Shown: piece by piece, positions 1 through 11,394 of the stretch
Position numbering within the stretch: position 1 is the stretch's first letter
Layout: each line of letters opens with the position of its first letter
Assembly (NCBI GenBank): GCA_903813345.2
Contig: CAIIXF020000008.1
Coordinates: 19,948,822 to 20,012,821 of the forward strand
DNA from: Owenia fusiformis
Lineage: Eukaryota; Annelida; Polychaeta; Sabellida; Oweniidae
Direction of reading: 5' to 3'
DNA: 64,000 nucleotides
Notes under the pieces: model-generated
Seen by the model: only the letters and a program-made list of their open reading frames with translations
Databases searched by the model: none
Told to the model about the DNA's origin: nothing
Made by a program: the position numbers and the translations under genes

Positions 1-417
1 TGTTGCTAAACCTTGACATATATATTCATGACTATCAGATTGATAGTCACAATGTAACACCACTTTAAAGACATGCCAAGTTGCCACTATTGCACTATGG
101 CAGAGATAGAGTGTATGAGAATGACCTCAGGACGATTGCCAACTTCAAAATTGAGATCATCCGTGTCATTCAGGCCATACTTGCTGTGGAATGCATTCGG
201 GTCATTCAAAACTCCAGGTTTGCCTACAGGGTGATGATGGCCAAACCTGAGGCATGTTATTCAAAGTGCTGTAAAATTGTGACTATGGTCATGAAATATG
301 GTAGGGTGGTAGGAAATTGAATGATGTACAAATGTGTGAAATATCAGGGAGTAATCTTTTAAGAAGCCAAAGATATAAGGAAAATGCAGGGTTTCCGTTT
401 TTTGACCACCCTGTATA
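1..417 (+). mobile_element. 3' end of a Tc1/mariner-like (DDE) transposon, relic
   Basis: A frame at about 81-320 reads RVYENDLRTIANFKIEIIRV and continues with a degenerate tail. This resembles the C-terminal stretch after the last catalytic acidic residue in IS630/Tc1-mariner type transposases (usual pattern: VY..NP.TI.eLK..I...I). It is followed by a terminal-repeat-like end at 390-417 (gttttttgaccaccctgta), the mirror of CAGGGTGGTCAAAAAAC-type termini. The catalytic core would lie left of the window. The reading frame is degraded, so the copy is probably dead. It sits in or beyond the next intron of the Dispatched-like gene. Assignment is from remembered family pattern only. Confidence 0.5.
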
Positions 418-1010
418 TACAACGGTTATGAGTTCAGTGAAAGAGGTTGATGAGCTGTTAGAAGTACTTATATTCTAGCATAAGATGTGATAGCACCAAG
501 TCACGCATCCTTGTTCCAGGGGTATTTAACATATTTCCATTACTGAATTGAATGAAGTCCTTTGAATGAAGGGTGCAAGTCACGTTAAATCATTAGATGT
601 AATTTACACGATAGTGAGGGTTCTAATGAATACCAGTAGACAACAGCTGTAACCAAATATGTACATTCAACCTTCAGAAGTTCATGCGACCATCAGGGTA
701 TTCTACAGGAAGTCCGCAGACACGATGGCAATAGGGTGGCATGGCTTTAGGGTGATTATTACCAGAGTTGTACATACTCGGACAATGATAAGAAATACAA
801 GACATTAACATATAGGCATGCAAAATGTCACAATCTACTATTTGTTACAGGCGCCGATCGCCGATCACCAACAGCCGAACCACGGACGCCGAACACCAAC
901 CGCCGAACACCGTCCATAAAAAGTTGGAGACTTTTGGTGGTGACATAGAAATAGAAAACGCCTAGATGTTTGACGGCACAGTGTAATACGTTGACCAAAT
1001 AGCTCCTCAC
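418..1010. other. Unassigned stretch, probably intron of the Dispatched-like gene
   Basis: No exon of the Dispatched-like gene could be recognised here on the minus strand. The segment at 845-915 is locally GC-rich and repetitive (gccgatc, gccgaac motifs), unlike its surroundings, and looks like repeat debris. The exons for the remaining membrane segments must lie left of position 1. Confidence 0.4.
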
Positions 1011-4000
1011 CTTTCCCTCCAAATATTCATCCCAATATTTGTTCATGTCGAGACCATCTTGTAAAGGCAAATTCCTCGCAGGTGCATCAGTGAACACTTC
1101 AAAAGCAGCGTACCTCATCGTATACTGATGTATCGGAACCTCTGAAATAAATCAGTTCACAATGTATTAAAATCACGAGAAGAAGCCGAAATGATATCCT
1201 TTACAATCCAAACTAGAATATTATAGGATATCATGAACGTTACCTCATTTTTTTATTTAATTCAGTTTATTGTTCCATTCATATATATTTTTGAGCAGTA
1301 TTTAAACGTTGTTATGATGAAGAAAAATGCTTTGTTCCCAGCATATTTTCTGAAAAATCAAGTTCTATCGAAAGTGAAAACCTAAAATCGTGTAAACAAT
1401 AGCTTAAATCGGCTTACTTTTGGGTCGGGTTCCTAGGTTATCCTCTTCGATTTCATCGGGTAATCGGTCAAACCCCATGTATTTCTCGTAATCACCCCAT
1501 AGTGAATCATTAGTGTATAGATGCTGGCCTCCTGTTAACCAGAAGTCAAGCGCCATCTATAAACGAAAAAATCAATATGGACACACTATGCGCAAACTGA
1601 TGATGTCAGTAACATGTGCCCCTATATCTAAAAGAATACACGAAAGCTTTGAACAGATTTCGGTTATGCTCTCAGAAGTGTTGAGGACGTGAATAGAAAA
1701 ACATAAATCAGCAAGTTTGAGATTAATTAGGTAAAATGTCATCCTTTCAATTTTTGACATAAGGAAAAATCTTAAATACCTCAAATGGCCTTGAAATAAC
1801 GTCTTTGGATACATTTTTGTAAACTGTGGGGTTGTGTTGCATAATTGTGTACATTTTCTCCAAAGTGATGGGTAATGACAGGTCCGTATCTGCTGGGTAC
1901 TGTGGCTTCGTCCCTTCCTCCTAAAATAGATACGACACAGTGATTCACTTAATAGTATCATTCTTTGTTGTTATGTTTCCATCTGTCTTACAGTATGAAC
2001 GATGGAAGTGGTAGATCCATCTAAAAGTATTTTTTTGAAAAAGTTTGGCGTTCAGTGCTCAGTTGAATTCTTTCGGATCTTTTTTAAACCTAGCATTTAG
2101 CATTTCGTTTGTAAATTAATTTGAACATTGCTTTCTCTTACTTTAAAGAAATCGTGCATTCCCTCCATGAAGCATGTCATGTTGTTTGTTTTCAATATTG
2201 GGTCTTCATTCAGCCTCAGCCTTTTCTGTGTATCTCCTTTCATGTTCCGTATATCTTGGCATAATTCCTACAAAAACAAGTCGGTTATTATTATTATGTT
2301 TATTTTATCCATCAGTTTTGATGAGTACATAGTATGAGAGTATAATTTAGTACAACATTTGTACAATATTTTATGTAGTTTTGTGATTTACAGTTTTTAT
2401 CTATATACAGTTAAGATGTCAGTTAGTTGCATTCTAATATACAGTGTAAGTAACAATAACATGCTAGGTATTCACCGCATTGGGTTAAGATCATACATTT
2501 TTGTTACATTAACGTATCCTCTTTCGGTCGCATATTATACATTTTATAAACACTTTGTGCTATCCTTATAAGTCCCTCGCAGTCTAAAATCTGTCCCTCG
2601 TCAAAAATAAAGTTCAACTTCTGCTGATTTGTACATGTAGTGTCAGTCAGACCATATTCTCTCATTATATCCAGAAGGGGGGTTCGTTCCACATTTAAAG
2701 GCTCACATTCAAGCAACATGTGAGATAACGTTTCAATTTCACATTTGCACATTTTGCATAGTCGTTCATAGGGGACGGCAATATGGAATACGGCAACACT
2801 AATTTCACCGATACGTGACTGATCACCATTAGATTTTATGTGTGTAGATCCCAGGGACAGTGAAGTCAATTAAACTCACCAGAAGAGCCATCTGGCTTTC
2901 TGTATCTGTGAGGTCCAAGTTCCCCCATACAGATACACCCTTACACGGTGCCAATGGATCGTACTCATTCCTTGGACACATAGTTCTATCCTGTTTCTTC
3001 AAACCGAATACAACAGTTATATCTATGTATCTGGTACTTAAGGTTGGTTTGAATGCGAAGTTCATTCGATCTTTTGCTTGTTCGTTGTTCGTATGATGTT
3101 TAAAAAGACGAAGCTGAAATGATTGTCAAAGGTTTCACTAACAATGTTATACATAATACAAATTTTCTACTTATCGAATTTTAATAATTGATATGGATCA
3201 ATTTCATATTTTAAATACAAGAACAGTAAAACCTGTGTATATTGAACGTTTTTTGGCGAGAAAAAACGTTCAATATCGGTAGTGTTCACCAAAGTGAGGG
3301 TAATTTCTCAGGAGAAGTCAGTAGAGAAGGCACGTGCAGAGGAAGGGTGTCCATTAGAGACAGGTTTTACTGTATGTCTATAAAGGAAATAGGTTGGTAA
3401 CATTAATTTGAATAGCACAACTTTAATATTTATAACCATAAGATTTCGTCGACTACTTACATCAGAATCGTCGATAACTATCGTAGTTGTAAAGTATATA
3501 CCACCAATTGTGACAAGACTGAAGACCGCTATGATGACAAATCTGACCACCTTGTGTGAGACAAACTTGAAGAAGATACCTCCAAAGAAATCAACAATAA
3601 AGAAATGCAATGATTTTCTTTTCTTTTGCTTCTTGTGCAGAGTATCAGTTGGAGTAAGTTCTTGTTTAGACGAACAATGTTTTAATTCACTTGGCTTTTC
3701 GACACCGATTGCAATGTCTGCGTTATTGTCTATTCCGACCTCGACTTGTTGATCCTCCAAAAGTTGCTCCCTTTTTCCAATATGGCAACACAGGCAATTG
3801 TTTTTCTCAAAATATAAATGATGTACCACTATTACTGTGGGAAAGAAAACAATGACAGAGCAATAATTCACAAAGATCGTCGTTGCTGCAAAAGCTCCAA
3901 ATGATGAAATTGCTAACAAAGGTGAAAACGCACTGACTAAGAATGCCACCATAGTTGTCAGGGACGTTACGCACATAGCAACGGATGCTCTTTTGTAGCA

Positions 4001-6765
4001 GGCTGAGAGTCGATGTTCCACTGAAGGATAGCTTTGTCGCGCAGTGTATTTCCAGGCGTCCGTGAAGATGAAGATGTCGTCTGCTCCTACTCCAAGCACA
4101 ATGAAGAGGGCGAGGACGTTAAAAATTCCAAAAAACTTGAAATTCAGAACAACATTGTAAATTAAGTTAGCTCCAACAAAACTAGTAATAATGCTCAAAA
4201 TTCCAAAACCAGTTATCCACAGTGAGCCAGTCTGTATCCACATGAATACGAATATGAATGCAAAACTACCAATCAAGAATTTCCAATCTTCCAAGATGGT
4301 GTCAAATGCTTCGCGCCAATACAATCCTGAATTCTCAAAAAAGAATTTCAATGGACTTGAATTTCCAACTCCGTTTTCAAAACGATCGGTAAGTAAAGGA
4401 AACACTGATTTATATGCCCATGATCTCCAAACTCTGTAGTGGGAGTCATAGTCTTCGGTATCATTATTAATCCTTTTCATGGGGTAACCAAATGACATTT
4501 GAGATCGTGTGATCTCTGATGATGCTACGTTTTTAGTAAAATTCACTTCACTTTTCGATCCAAGAAAGAAGCGAAATGAGTCTTTGGTGTCTTCGTGTGT
4601 ATTTGCTAGGTGCAACAATCCTGTTATGTTGGTGAAACTCGGATCATACAAGTCATCGTGTATTCCTTGGTACGTCCCATCGAAGAATCGCAATACGGAT
4701 AGAAACGGAGCGCAAACCCAGAATCCAAATATCTTCCGTAGATGGCAAAAGTCTTCCTGGTAAGATTCCATTTTATAGAGCATGAACTCAAACTTCGCTA
4801 TTTTCATGAGATTCTCCTTAGTAAAAACATTACCCCCGGGTTGCTCATAGATTAGCGTAAGTCCTGTCAGACGCCGCTCTCGTTCATGTACTTCATCAGT
4901 TTCAATGTCGTCCGCTCGTTTACGTCTAGATTTTCCATTGTGAGTAATCATCTCATTCATCTCAAAGGTACATACTTCCTCTTTAAAGTTGGAACACTTG
5001 TTTCGATCACAATGCCCCTCACATTTAAACTCAGGAATATAACCATCTGCTAGTCGTCCAGATTCTTCAATACTATTAACATTGAGCTGTAACGTAAACA
5101 AATTCTTCAGATTATCATCTATAGCCGGGTCTATCATGGGGTTCGATTTGAATTTATCTGATGGCATCATTGGTCTAATAATGGATCGTTTTTTCCGAGT
5201 GGATTCTTCGTCGTCCTCCTCATACTCATAGTAGTCATAATAGTCCCCGTAATAATCACCCTCTAGTAGTTCTTCCAGTAGATCCACGTCCCTATGTCTC
5301 CACGCCTACAAGTTATAAAATTTTACATTTATCATTCAGGCATTTAAATAACACTATGTAGCAGCAAATTCCGCGAGGACGTGGAAATAATAAACGTGTT
5401 AAATATTTCAGTTAGTATTTTGCAAAGTGGATGTAGCATTTACAATATTGTTTAAAATGTACATTTAGTTATTTTTGACTTCAGACTTCCAAAAATTACA
5501 TATCCATACCTCACGGTTGAGAAAGGCAGGATCGTCGACGAGCTGCAGGGGTAGACCATCCAAAACAAGGGGGAAGATGTTAAATCCAATCACTAACAAA
5601 ACTACTGTTATGATTACAAACAGTACATGGCACCCAAGGGTTAAACCTGCAATGTGAAAATCATAGCACCCCAGGGTTAAGCCTGTAATGTTAAAATCCA
5701 ATTGAAAAAAGAGAAATATAGTTAACGTAACACAATGTATCAATAGGGAGGTTAAAGAGAGAATCAGATATAGCGAGCACGCTAAACAAAAAATTGTTTC
5801 AATTTTAGAATATTTTTGGCTTATGTCATTCTTTGTCATGTCTATTTTCTAAAAATCACATAAGTGCATACTTTATTCAAGGAAATCTAAAGATTTTTAC
5901 AACAATGTATTATTTTTCTATAAGAATGGTTACCATTCTTATTATTTGGGAGAATTTAAACATTTTCACCTATTTTTGCACTTTGAATCATTAATAACTT
6001 CACCAACTTATAACAAATTGTGAATCTTTTGGGAGATATTGTATTTGATATTGTAAGGAATAGATTGGTAGGTCAATCATACAAGTTGCTTGTAATTTTG
6101 TCACCCCCTACAGATCTGATTCTGCCTTTAAGTTACACATTTTAAGAAAACATGTACGTGAACGTGTAATTGTATGGTCATCTAGAAAAAAGTTCTCCCC
6201 TCGTATAATTTGCTTGCCTGGTTGAGTTTAAAGGTATAGGAAAACAGTTGTAATTAGATCCATGGGGTCATAAAATTATGTGTTCACGTATTAAGTACAA
6301 GTTAAAACGCGTAACTTAAGCTCCCTATTATTTAGTAAGTTCTCTTAAAAACGTGTACAATCTATTGTTGTGTACACTGACTTCGCTAATTAATTTATAT
6401 ATAAATGTCGTTGACTGATGTATGATATTATTTGAAATTCAGATGAAGCCTAGTCAAACTGCTATTATACTGGGCCTTCACTATGGAATTCTCTTACAAG
6501 TACAAGTATACCCTTGTAAACTAGTTAGACTATATATTCCCTTTTTATTTGCTAGTGATACCTTTTTGATCTTGACATTATACTTTTATATGCCATTTGG
6601 TGTCAGTATTAGTCATGTATTATTATTATTGTATACATTTTTCTAAATAAATACACTAGATAGTGTGTTACACAGTATTTTGTTCTTACCAAATGTCAAC
6701 TTTGGTCTGTTCACCACAATTCTACACCACCAGAAGGCCTTTTTCTCTTCTGGTTTCTTCTCCAT
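1011..6765 (-). CDS. Dispatched-like RND/sterol-sensing-domain membrane protein (5' eight exons, gene continues off left edge)
   Basis: Likely a 12-TM RND-family exporter of the Dispatched/Patched group, which in Dispatched releases lipid-modified Hedgehog at the plasma membrane. Coding exons on the minus strand: 6690-6765, 5510-5646, 3461-5305, 2880-3113, 2142-2267, 1780-1920, 1418-1556, 1011-1141. All have GT-AG borders and matching phases, giving 943 codons. The ATG at 6765 is the first Met after an in-frame stop. Residues ~28-50 form TM1; a large extracellular loop follows; TM2-TM6 form a sterol-sensing-like block with the GxGADD motif (LGVGADDIFIFTDAWK), typical of proton-relay TM4. TM7 follows a cytoplasmic linker, then the second extracellular loop. 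The loop-1 start is very acidic and Tyr-rich. Two RXKR basic sites lie in loop 1. TM8-12 are missing because the window ends. PTCHD-type proteins are the alternative; GADD...DAW favours Dispatched. Confidence 0.85.
2500..2850 (-). mobile_element. LINE reverse-transcriptase C-terminal fragment
   Basis: The minus-strand frame contains SRIGEISVAVFHIAVPYERL followed by CKMCKCEIETLSHMLLECEP and a downstream R..LL. The pattern RLCKMC...ETLSHMLLEC is the Cys/His knuckle that follows the RT domain in many animal LINEs. Only this tail is present, so it is a 5'-truncated insertion. It lies within the intron between the 2142-2267 and 2880-3113 exons of the Dispatched-like gene, in the same transcriptional direction. 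Confidence 0.6.
3224..3372. mobile_element. Pogo/Tigger-like MITE, copy 1 (long-hairpin subfamily)
   Basis: Begins CAGTAAAACCTGTGTA and ends in the inverse CAGGTTTTACTG, followed by TA. The interior contains gaacgttttttggcgag with its partial inverse. CAGTxxAACCT termini with TA target sites are typical of pogo/Tigger elements. It is an intronic insertion in the Dispatched-like gene. The closest relative in this window is the copy at 57660-57923. Confidence 0.7.
5756..6127. mobile_element. TTAA-flanked MITE, family A copy 1
   Basis: Flanked by TTAA at 5752-5755 and 6128-6131. The ends are inverted: AGAGAGAATCAGAT at the left and ATCTGATTCTGCCT at the right. A second full copy lies at 17929-18311 in the same orientation with its own TTAA sites. 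TTAA duplication with purine-purine 5' ends suits Kolobok better than piggyBac, whose ends start CCY. No open frame. It sits in the first intron of the Dispatched-like gene. Confidence 0.75.
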
Positions 6766-7979
6766 TTTCCACTTGGTCAGTAAGATTGTATTTAAGTCGT
6801 CTAATCACAGTTCTTTCCCTGGCCTTTTGTATGAAGAAAATGCAATCATAAATCATTCGGTATATACCATTTTTAATAAGCATATTTAGCACGGCATGGG
6901 GAAAATCTAAACTGTTAGTATTTGGCAAATTATTTTTTTCCCCTAATAATTACGAGACATCACGCACGAAGTTGTATCAAAACATGCTATACAAGTATGT
7001 ACCACTTTCAAAGTATACTGACAAAGTACTTTTCCTGTCCGTCCCATTCCCATATGAAGAAATTTTAAGGTACAGCTGGAAAATAACATTTTGGTAAAAA
7101 TATTGCTATACCTGCACATGTTATTTTCTGGTACAAAATAAAGTAGGAAGGCATTTGTTGATTTCCTTGCTTTTTTTCAGGAAAGTATCAGTACACTGTC
7201 TTCTTTTAGTATAACTGGTAAGAGGTCAATGGGAACTCCAGGAAATTCTGATATTTCACACTTTCTATTTTTCCAAGTTTCTTTCAAAGTTTGCAGACAA
7301 CACAGGAGCTACCATTGACCTGTTTCGAGGTTTACTAAAAGTAGACAATGTAATGATACTTTCCTGAAAAAGCAAGGAAATACACACATGCCTTCATACT
7401 TAATTTTGTACCAGAAAACAGCATGTATAGCAATTTCTTACCAAAATGTTACTTTTTCAGCTGAGCCTTAAGTGACTACAAGGAATCTGTGAACTTTCAT
7501 TCTGTAAGGATTCAGTACTTCTTCAGCCATTATTGCTTGTCTACATTTGTACTTACCAGCATGCATGGACCTTATTCATTGACTTCTGTATCCGTGTCCT
7601 ATCCTACATATATGTTGTCCCTGAGTTGTCTACCATAGGTTTTTTCGATTCTACATTCTGCGTCATATTGCAGTTTGGTTTTATAACCCGCTCGTGTCAT
7701 ACCTTGTGACCATGGCATATAGAGACTTTAAGTAGTCAAATTATACTTTTGAATGCGCTTAAATGCATTAAACCAATATCGAATATTCAGAAATTTTGCC
7801 ATTCAGTATAAAAATACAAATATTTGTATCGAGGTTAATGTCAATATATAGGACTCGGGATTTATACGCAGATCTTAAAATACTAGTATTTTTATTTGAA
7901 TTCCATAAAGGTGCAAAAGGAGCGTAAAATTATGCAAGTTATATATTTTCAAAACATACCCATGGTCCCCTTACACACG
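6766..7979. other. 5' flank of the Dispatched-like gene
   Basis: Apart from the TTAA element at 7069-7467, this AT-rich stretch holds no convincing coding frame. The promoter of the Dispatched-like gene should be near here, but no TATA box or initiator can be picked out with confidence. Confidence 0.35.
7069..7467. mobile_element. TTAA-flanked foldback MITE, family B
   Basis: TTAA at 7065-7068 and 7468-7471. Two imperfect inverted arms of roughly 160 bp cover nearly the whole element. Examples are tattgctatacctgcacatg on the left versus its inverse around 7421-7436, and gatttccttgctttttttca versus the inverse near 7366-7381. The loop is short. Non-coding; it would fold into one long hairpin if transcribed. 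Confidence 0.75.
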
Positions 7980-8680
7980 TTACACATATTGTTGTAACAA
8001 CACATTCACAGAGAACTCATCATGTAACACCTTTGATTGTGGTCGCTGATAGTTGCCTAACAATGAGTTTGGTATGCAATAATTGTAACGCAATTGATCG
8101 TAATTGTAACACCCCGGGTGTAACACCTTTGATTGTGGTCGCTGATAGTTGCCTAACAATGAGTTTGGTATGAAGTCATTGTTACGCAATTGATCGTAAT
8201 TGTAACACCCCGGGTGTAACACATTTGATTGTGGTCGCTGATAGTTGCCTAACAATGAGTTTGGTATGAAGTCATTGTTACACAATTGATCGTAATTGTA
8301 ACACCCCGGGTGTAACACATTTGATTGTGGTCGCAGAGAGTAGCCTAACAATGAGTTTGGTATGAAGTCATTGTTACACAATTGATCGTAATTGTAACAC
8401 CCCGGGTGTAACACATTTGATTGTGGTCGCTGATAGTAGCCCTAACAATGACTTTGTAACACATTTAATTGTGGTTGTAGATTGTTGCATAGCAATGATT
8501 TAGGGGCATCAAGTGTAACACATTCGATTGTAATCGCAAAAGTAGAGCTGGACAATGAGTTGGTGAAATTGTATTACATATTTGATTGTGGTAACGATGT
8601 AGCCTAACAATGTTTTGGTATCGTAATTGTAATTGTGGTCGCAGTAGCGGGTTAACAATAATTTTGGCATGAAGTAGCTT
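7980..8680 (-). repeat. 96-bp tandem minisatellite, about four good copies plus decaying copies
   Basis: The unit start gtaacacmtttgattgtgg recurs at 8024, 8120, 8216, 8312 and 8408, so the period is exactly 96 bp. Copies are over 90% alike and share the core caccccgggtgtaacac. Degenerate, shortened copies continue to about 8680. Because 96 is 32 codons, the minus strand stays open for 144 codons with a 32-residue periodic peptide (LHPGCYNYDQL...). No signal peptide, splice sites or homology support a protein, so it is best read as a satellite-like array. Confidence 0.85.
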
Positions 8681-8792
8681 AACATTGAAACACAGTAAGC
8701 TTAGTCGCAGATGGCAGCCTCTTCAGTGATTGTGATTGTGTTGTGAGTTACCGGTGTACATAGTGTTGTAAGATTCATTGTGGCATAACGTA

Positions 8793-9070
8793 CAGAGTGA
8801 GCGAAAAAGATAACCCAAAATAAATCTTAATAATTCAGTCAACCGGAATGGGTTTTATTTCATATTTGGTACAAGTGAACCTTGTTCAACGTTCTTTCAT
8901 TCTAGTCAGTTTCATTCTTATTAAAAATGGTCAAGATTTCATGGTTATTTTACAAATCATGGTCAAAATACCCAAATGCCGAAATCACTTCACTCAAAGA
9001 TACATCCCAGAACTTAAGTTATGACTGATGGTCTCAGGTTTGTTTGGGTTATCTTTTTTGGCTTACCCTG
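8793..9070. mobile_element. Small TIR element (mariner-type termini)
   Basis: The left end CAGAGTGAGCGAAAAAGATA and the inverse of the right end CAGGGTAAGCCAAAAAAGAT match with few differences over about 28 bp. The left is preceded by TA; the right flank is TG, probably a mutated TA. Length 278 bp, no coding frame. The CAGGGT-start termini resemble those of the elements at 1-417 and 55259-57582. Confidence 0.65.
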
Positions 9071-9515
9071 TGAGCTATGTTGCAACATACTGCTCAGTTC
9101 AAATCCCCGGGAACAGGGGAAGAAGAATTTCAAAAACATGATATCGTCACCAAAATCGGAGTAAGCTTATAACATAGTCTATTTATCAATTTGGGTATGA
9201 ATAATATAACAGTTAACAAAACAACAAGCTTTCAACATACGTCGGTTTAATTTCGTCTAGTACTTTTGACTAGAGCTCTTCTAGATAGAGGTAATAAAGT
9301 TTCGAACTTTGGCAGAAAATTTTCACGTCATTTTATACTAATTTTCCAATACAATCCCGCATTTATCAGTATTAAAACTTTATTTGACAATAATGTATAT
9401 ATTGTTAATGACATAGAGCAATTATGGATACCTTTAGGTGAGTACTTATAGAGAAATTTAAGTTTTGCTAAAGTGTAGAAAAAATTGGGGAATTTTTTTT
9501 ATTTTTATTATGGCT

Positions 9516-10249
9516 AGGCACGGATAGTGGGAAGTCCTCCATCTAGGAGGTATATACACCAGGTTATGCGACTAAAAATTAAAAAAATATGAAAAAAATA
9601 TGGTCACCTGTCCTCTAGATTCAATTTTTGAATGAATCGTAGCATAATCTACAGATTATTTGATATCATGCTATTCTTGAAACATTTATACGCAAAAATA
9701 ACTGGGTCGCTCACCTCTTATGCCTATATTTGTTTAGTAATCATCAATTCTCGTGAGTAAAATTGAAAGGTCCGCTCAGTAAATTGACAATTTCTACTGC
9801 GCATGTGTCATGACCTACTTCAGGTTGTGAAACACTGGACGAAATGGTTTGGTAAATTTCAAGCTATTTGATAGGTCGAAAAATTTTCAGTGGTAAATTC
9901 ACAAACTGAGCCATGTTTCCGGGTACCGTTGTGCGCATGCGCGCCTTTGCGTGATTTGCTTTATTCTCGAGAGATAAGGCACTCTGTCCCCTTAAATTTT
10001 TATTTTGAACAACCATTATGATTTGGTGCATTATCTGACCAATAAAGCAGATTTGGAGGTATGAATATTTTTTTTTATTTTTCTGATTACTGTTTTCTAC
10101 AGGCCCTATGTGTCTCAGGAAATTTGTTTAACGAAAACTAGACAAATAATTTATTTTAAAAATACATATTTTTTTATTTTGGATGGAAGCTGCGTAACCT
10201 GACAAATAATATAAGTAATATATGGAGGACTTCCCATAACCGTGTGGCT
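9516..10249. mobile_element. Foldback element with imperfect terminal repeats
   Basis: Inverted termini share GTGGGAAGTCCTCCAT (left ~9526-9543, right ~10221-10236 as the inverse), flanked further out by CACGG/CCGTG and further in by caggttatgc versus gcgtaacctg. About 730 bp, no coding frame. I could not define a clean target-site duplication, so the superfamily is open. Confidence 0.5.
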
Positions 10250-11394
10250 AGACCTAGGCCTGACTAGATCATAAGTTTATTCATAGGCCGAGGGATAAGT
10301 ACTGAAAAGCTCATGTATATAATAGAGTCTCTTTATTATAATCTTACTAGCTACTTTTCTGTTATGTTTGAGATTTGTTCACAGAGACATTGCATCAATC
10401 AAACTTTAAAAAATTGACGGTAAGTTACTCCCATAAATGTGGGGTTAATTTTTCAAACCATCCCCACAGCAGCTTGTGTATTGAGCTCTTGGGGTTAAGC
10501 TAGATTAAGTTGATAAGCTAGATTAGTGGTTATTTAGATAAATTAAGCTTCATGTCAACTACTGACAATGTTTTAAAACTACAAGATTTCAATACACATG
10601 GGGGAGGGGGTTAATTGACAGTAACTAGATTCTAGTCTAAATACAACCACAATTGACATTCGATTTGGTTTGTTCATAAGTTACTTTTCACCCAATGAGA
10701 TGTATAATCCATCTTTCATGAGTAAATTTGAGTAATTTGATGAACATCGCCAAAGTACCACTTCAGTAGGCCTAGCAGTTTCATTTCATTTCTGAGGTAA
10801 CAGTACTGTATGAGAACCTGGCCTCAATCAAACCTCAGTAACTTGTATCAACATCTGACATACTCATATAATGGCTAATCTTGAAGAACATAAGCCATTT
10901 ATTCTCTGGCCCCTGTTCTTCCATGTTTGTTCAACAGAGGTGCAGTAGGTAGGTGCAGTGATCTCCCCAGGATTTTTTTTCAGGTGGTTGCAAAATTCTC
11001 ATAATCACAATTCAGACCAAAATTTGTCAAAATATGATAAATGCACATGTACATCCAAATACTTATTCTTCAGGGCCACAGCCAAACAGTTTGATTTTAT
11101 GTTCCATTTTATGTTCCATCCATTATCAGTGCACTCACTAGGTTTTTTTGTCAAATACCAGTTCAGTCTAGTTTTGTCATGTTACTAACACAGTTAACTT
11201 TGGGAAATAAAATATCAAGTATCATGATTAATTGATCTATATTTGAAAGGGAAGAACACACAGGCACCCAGCCTTATACTCCTAAAACTGATGATGATGG
11301 TGATGATGATGATGATTATTTTAAACGCACATGTACATCCAAATACTTCTTCTTCAGGGCCACAACCGAATAGTTTGATTTATTGGCTACAGCA
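10250..11394. other. 5' flank of the LRR gene with local duplication and a (GAT)n tract
   Basis: No gene recognised. A segment of about 60 bp (gcacatgtacatccaaatac then cagggccaca) occurs at 11041-11100 and again at 11330-11382, just upstream of the LRR start codon. A dispersed-repeat fragment beginning gtgatctccccagg lies at 10967-11040 and has relatives near 19833-20012 (inverse) and 47021-47060. A GATGATGGT/GAT microsatellite covers about 11288-11318. Confidence 0.5.

Noticed and set aside
7980-8414. 144-codon repeat-protein gene on the minus strand
   Set aside because: Fully explained by the 96-bp tandem period being a multiple of three; no Met context, splice sites or homology.
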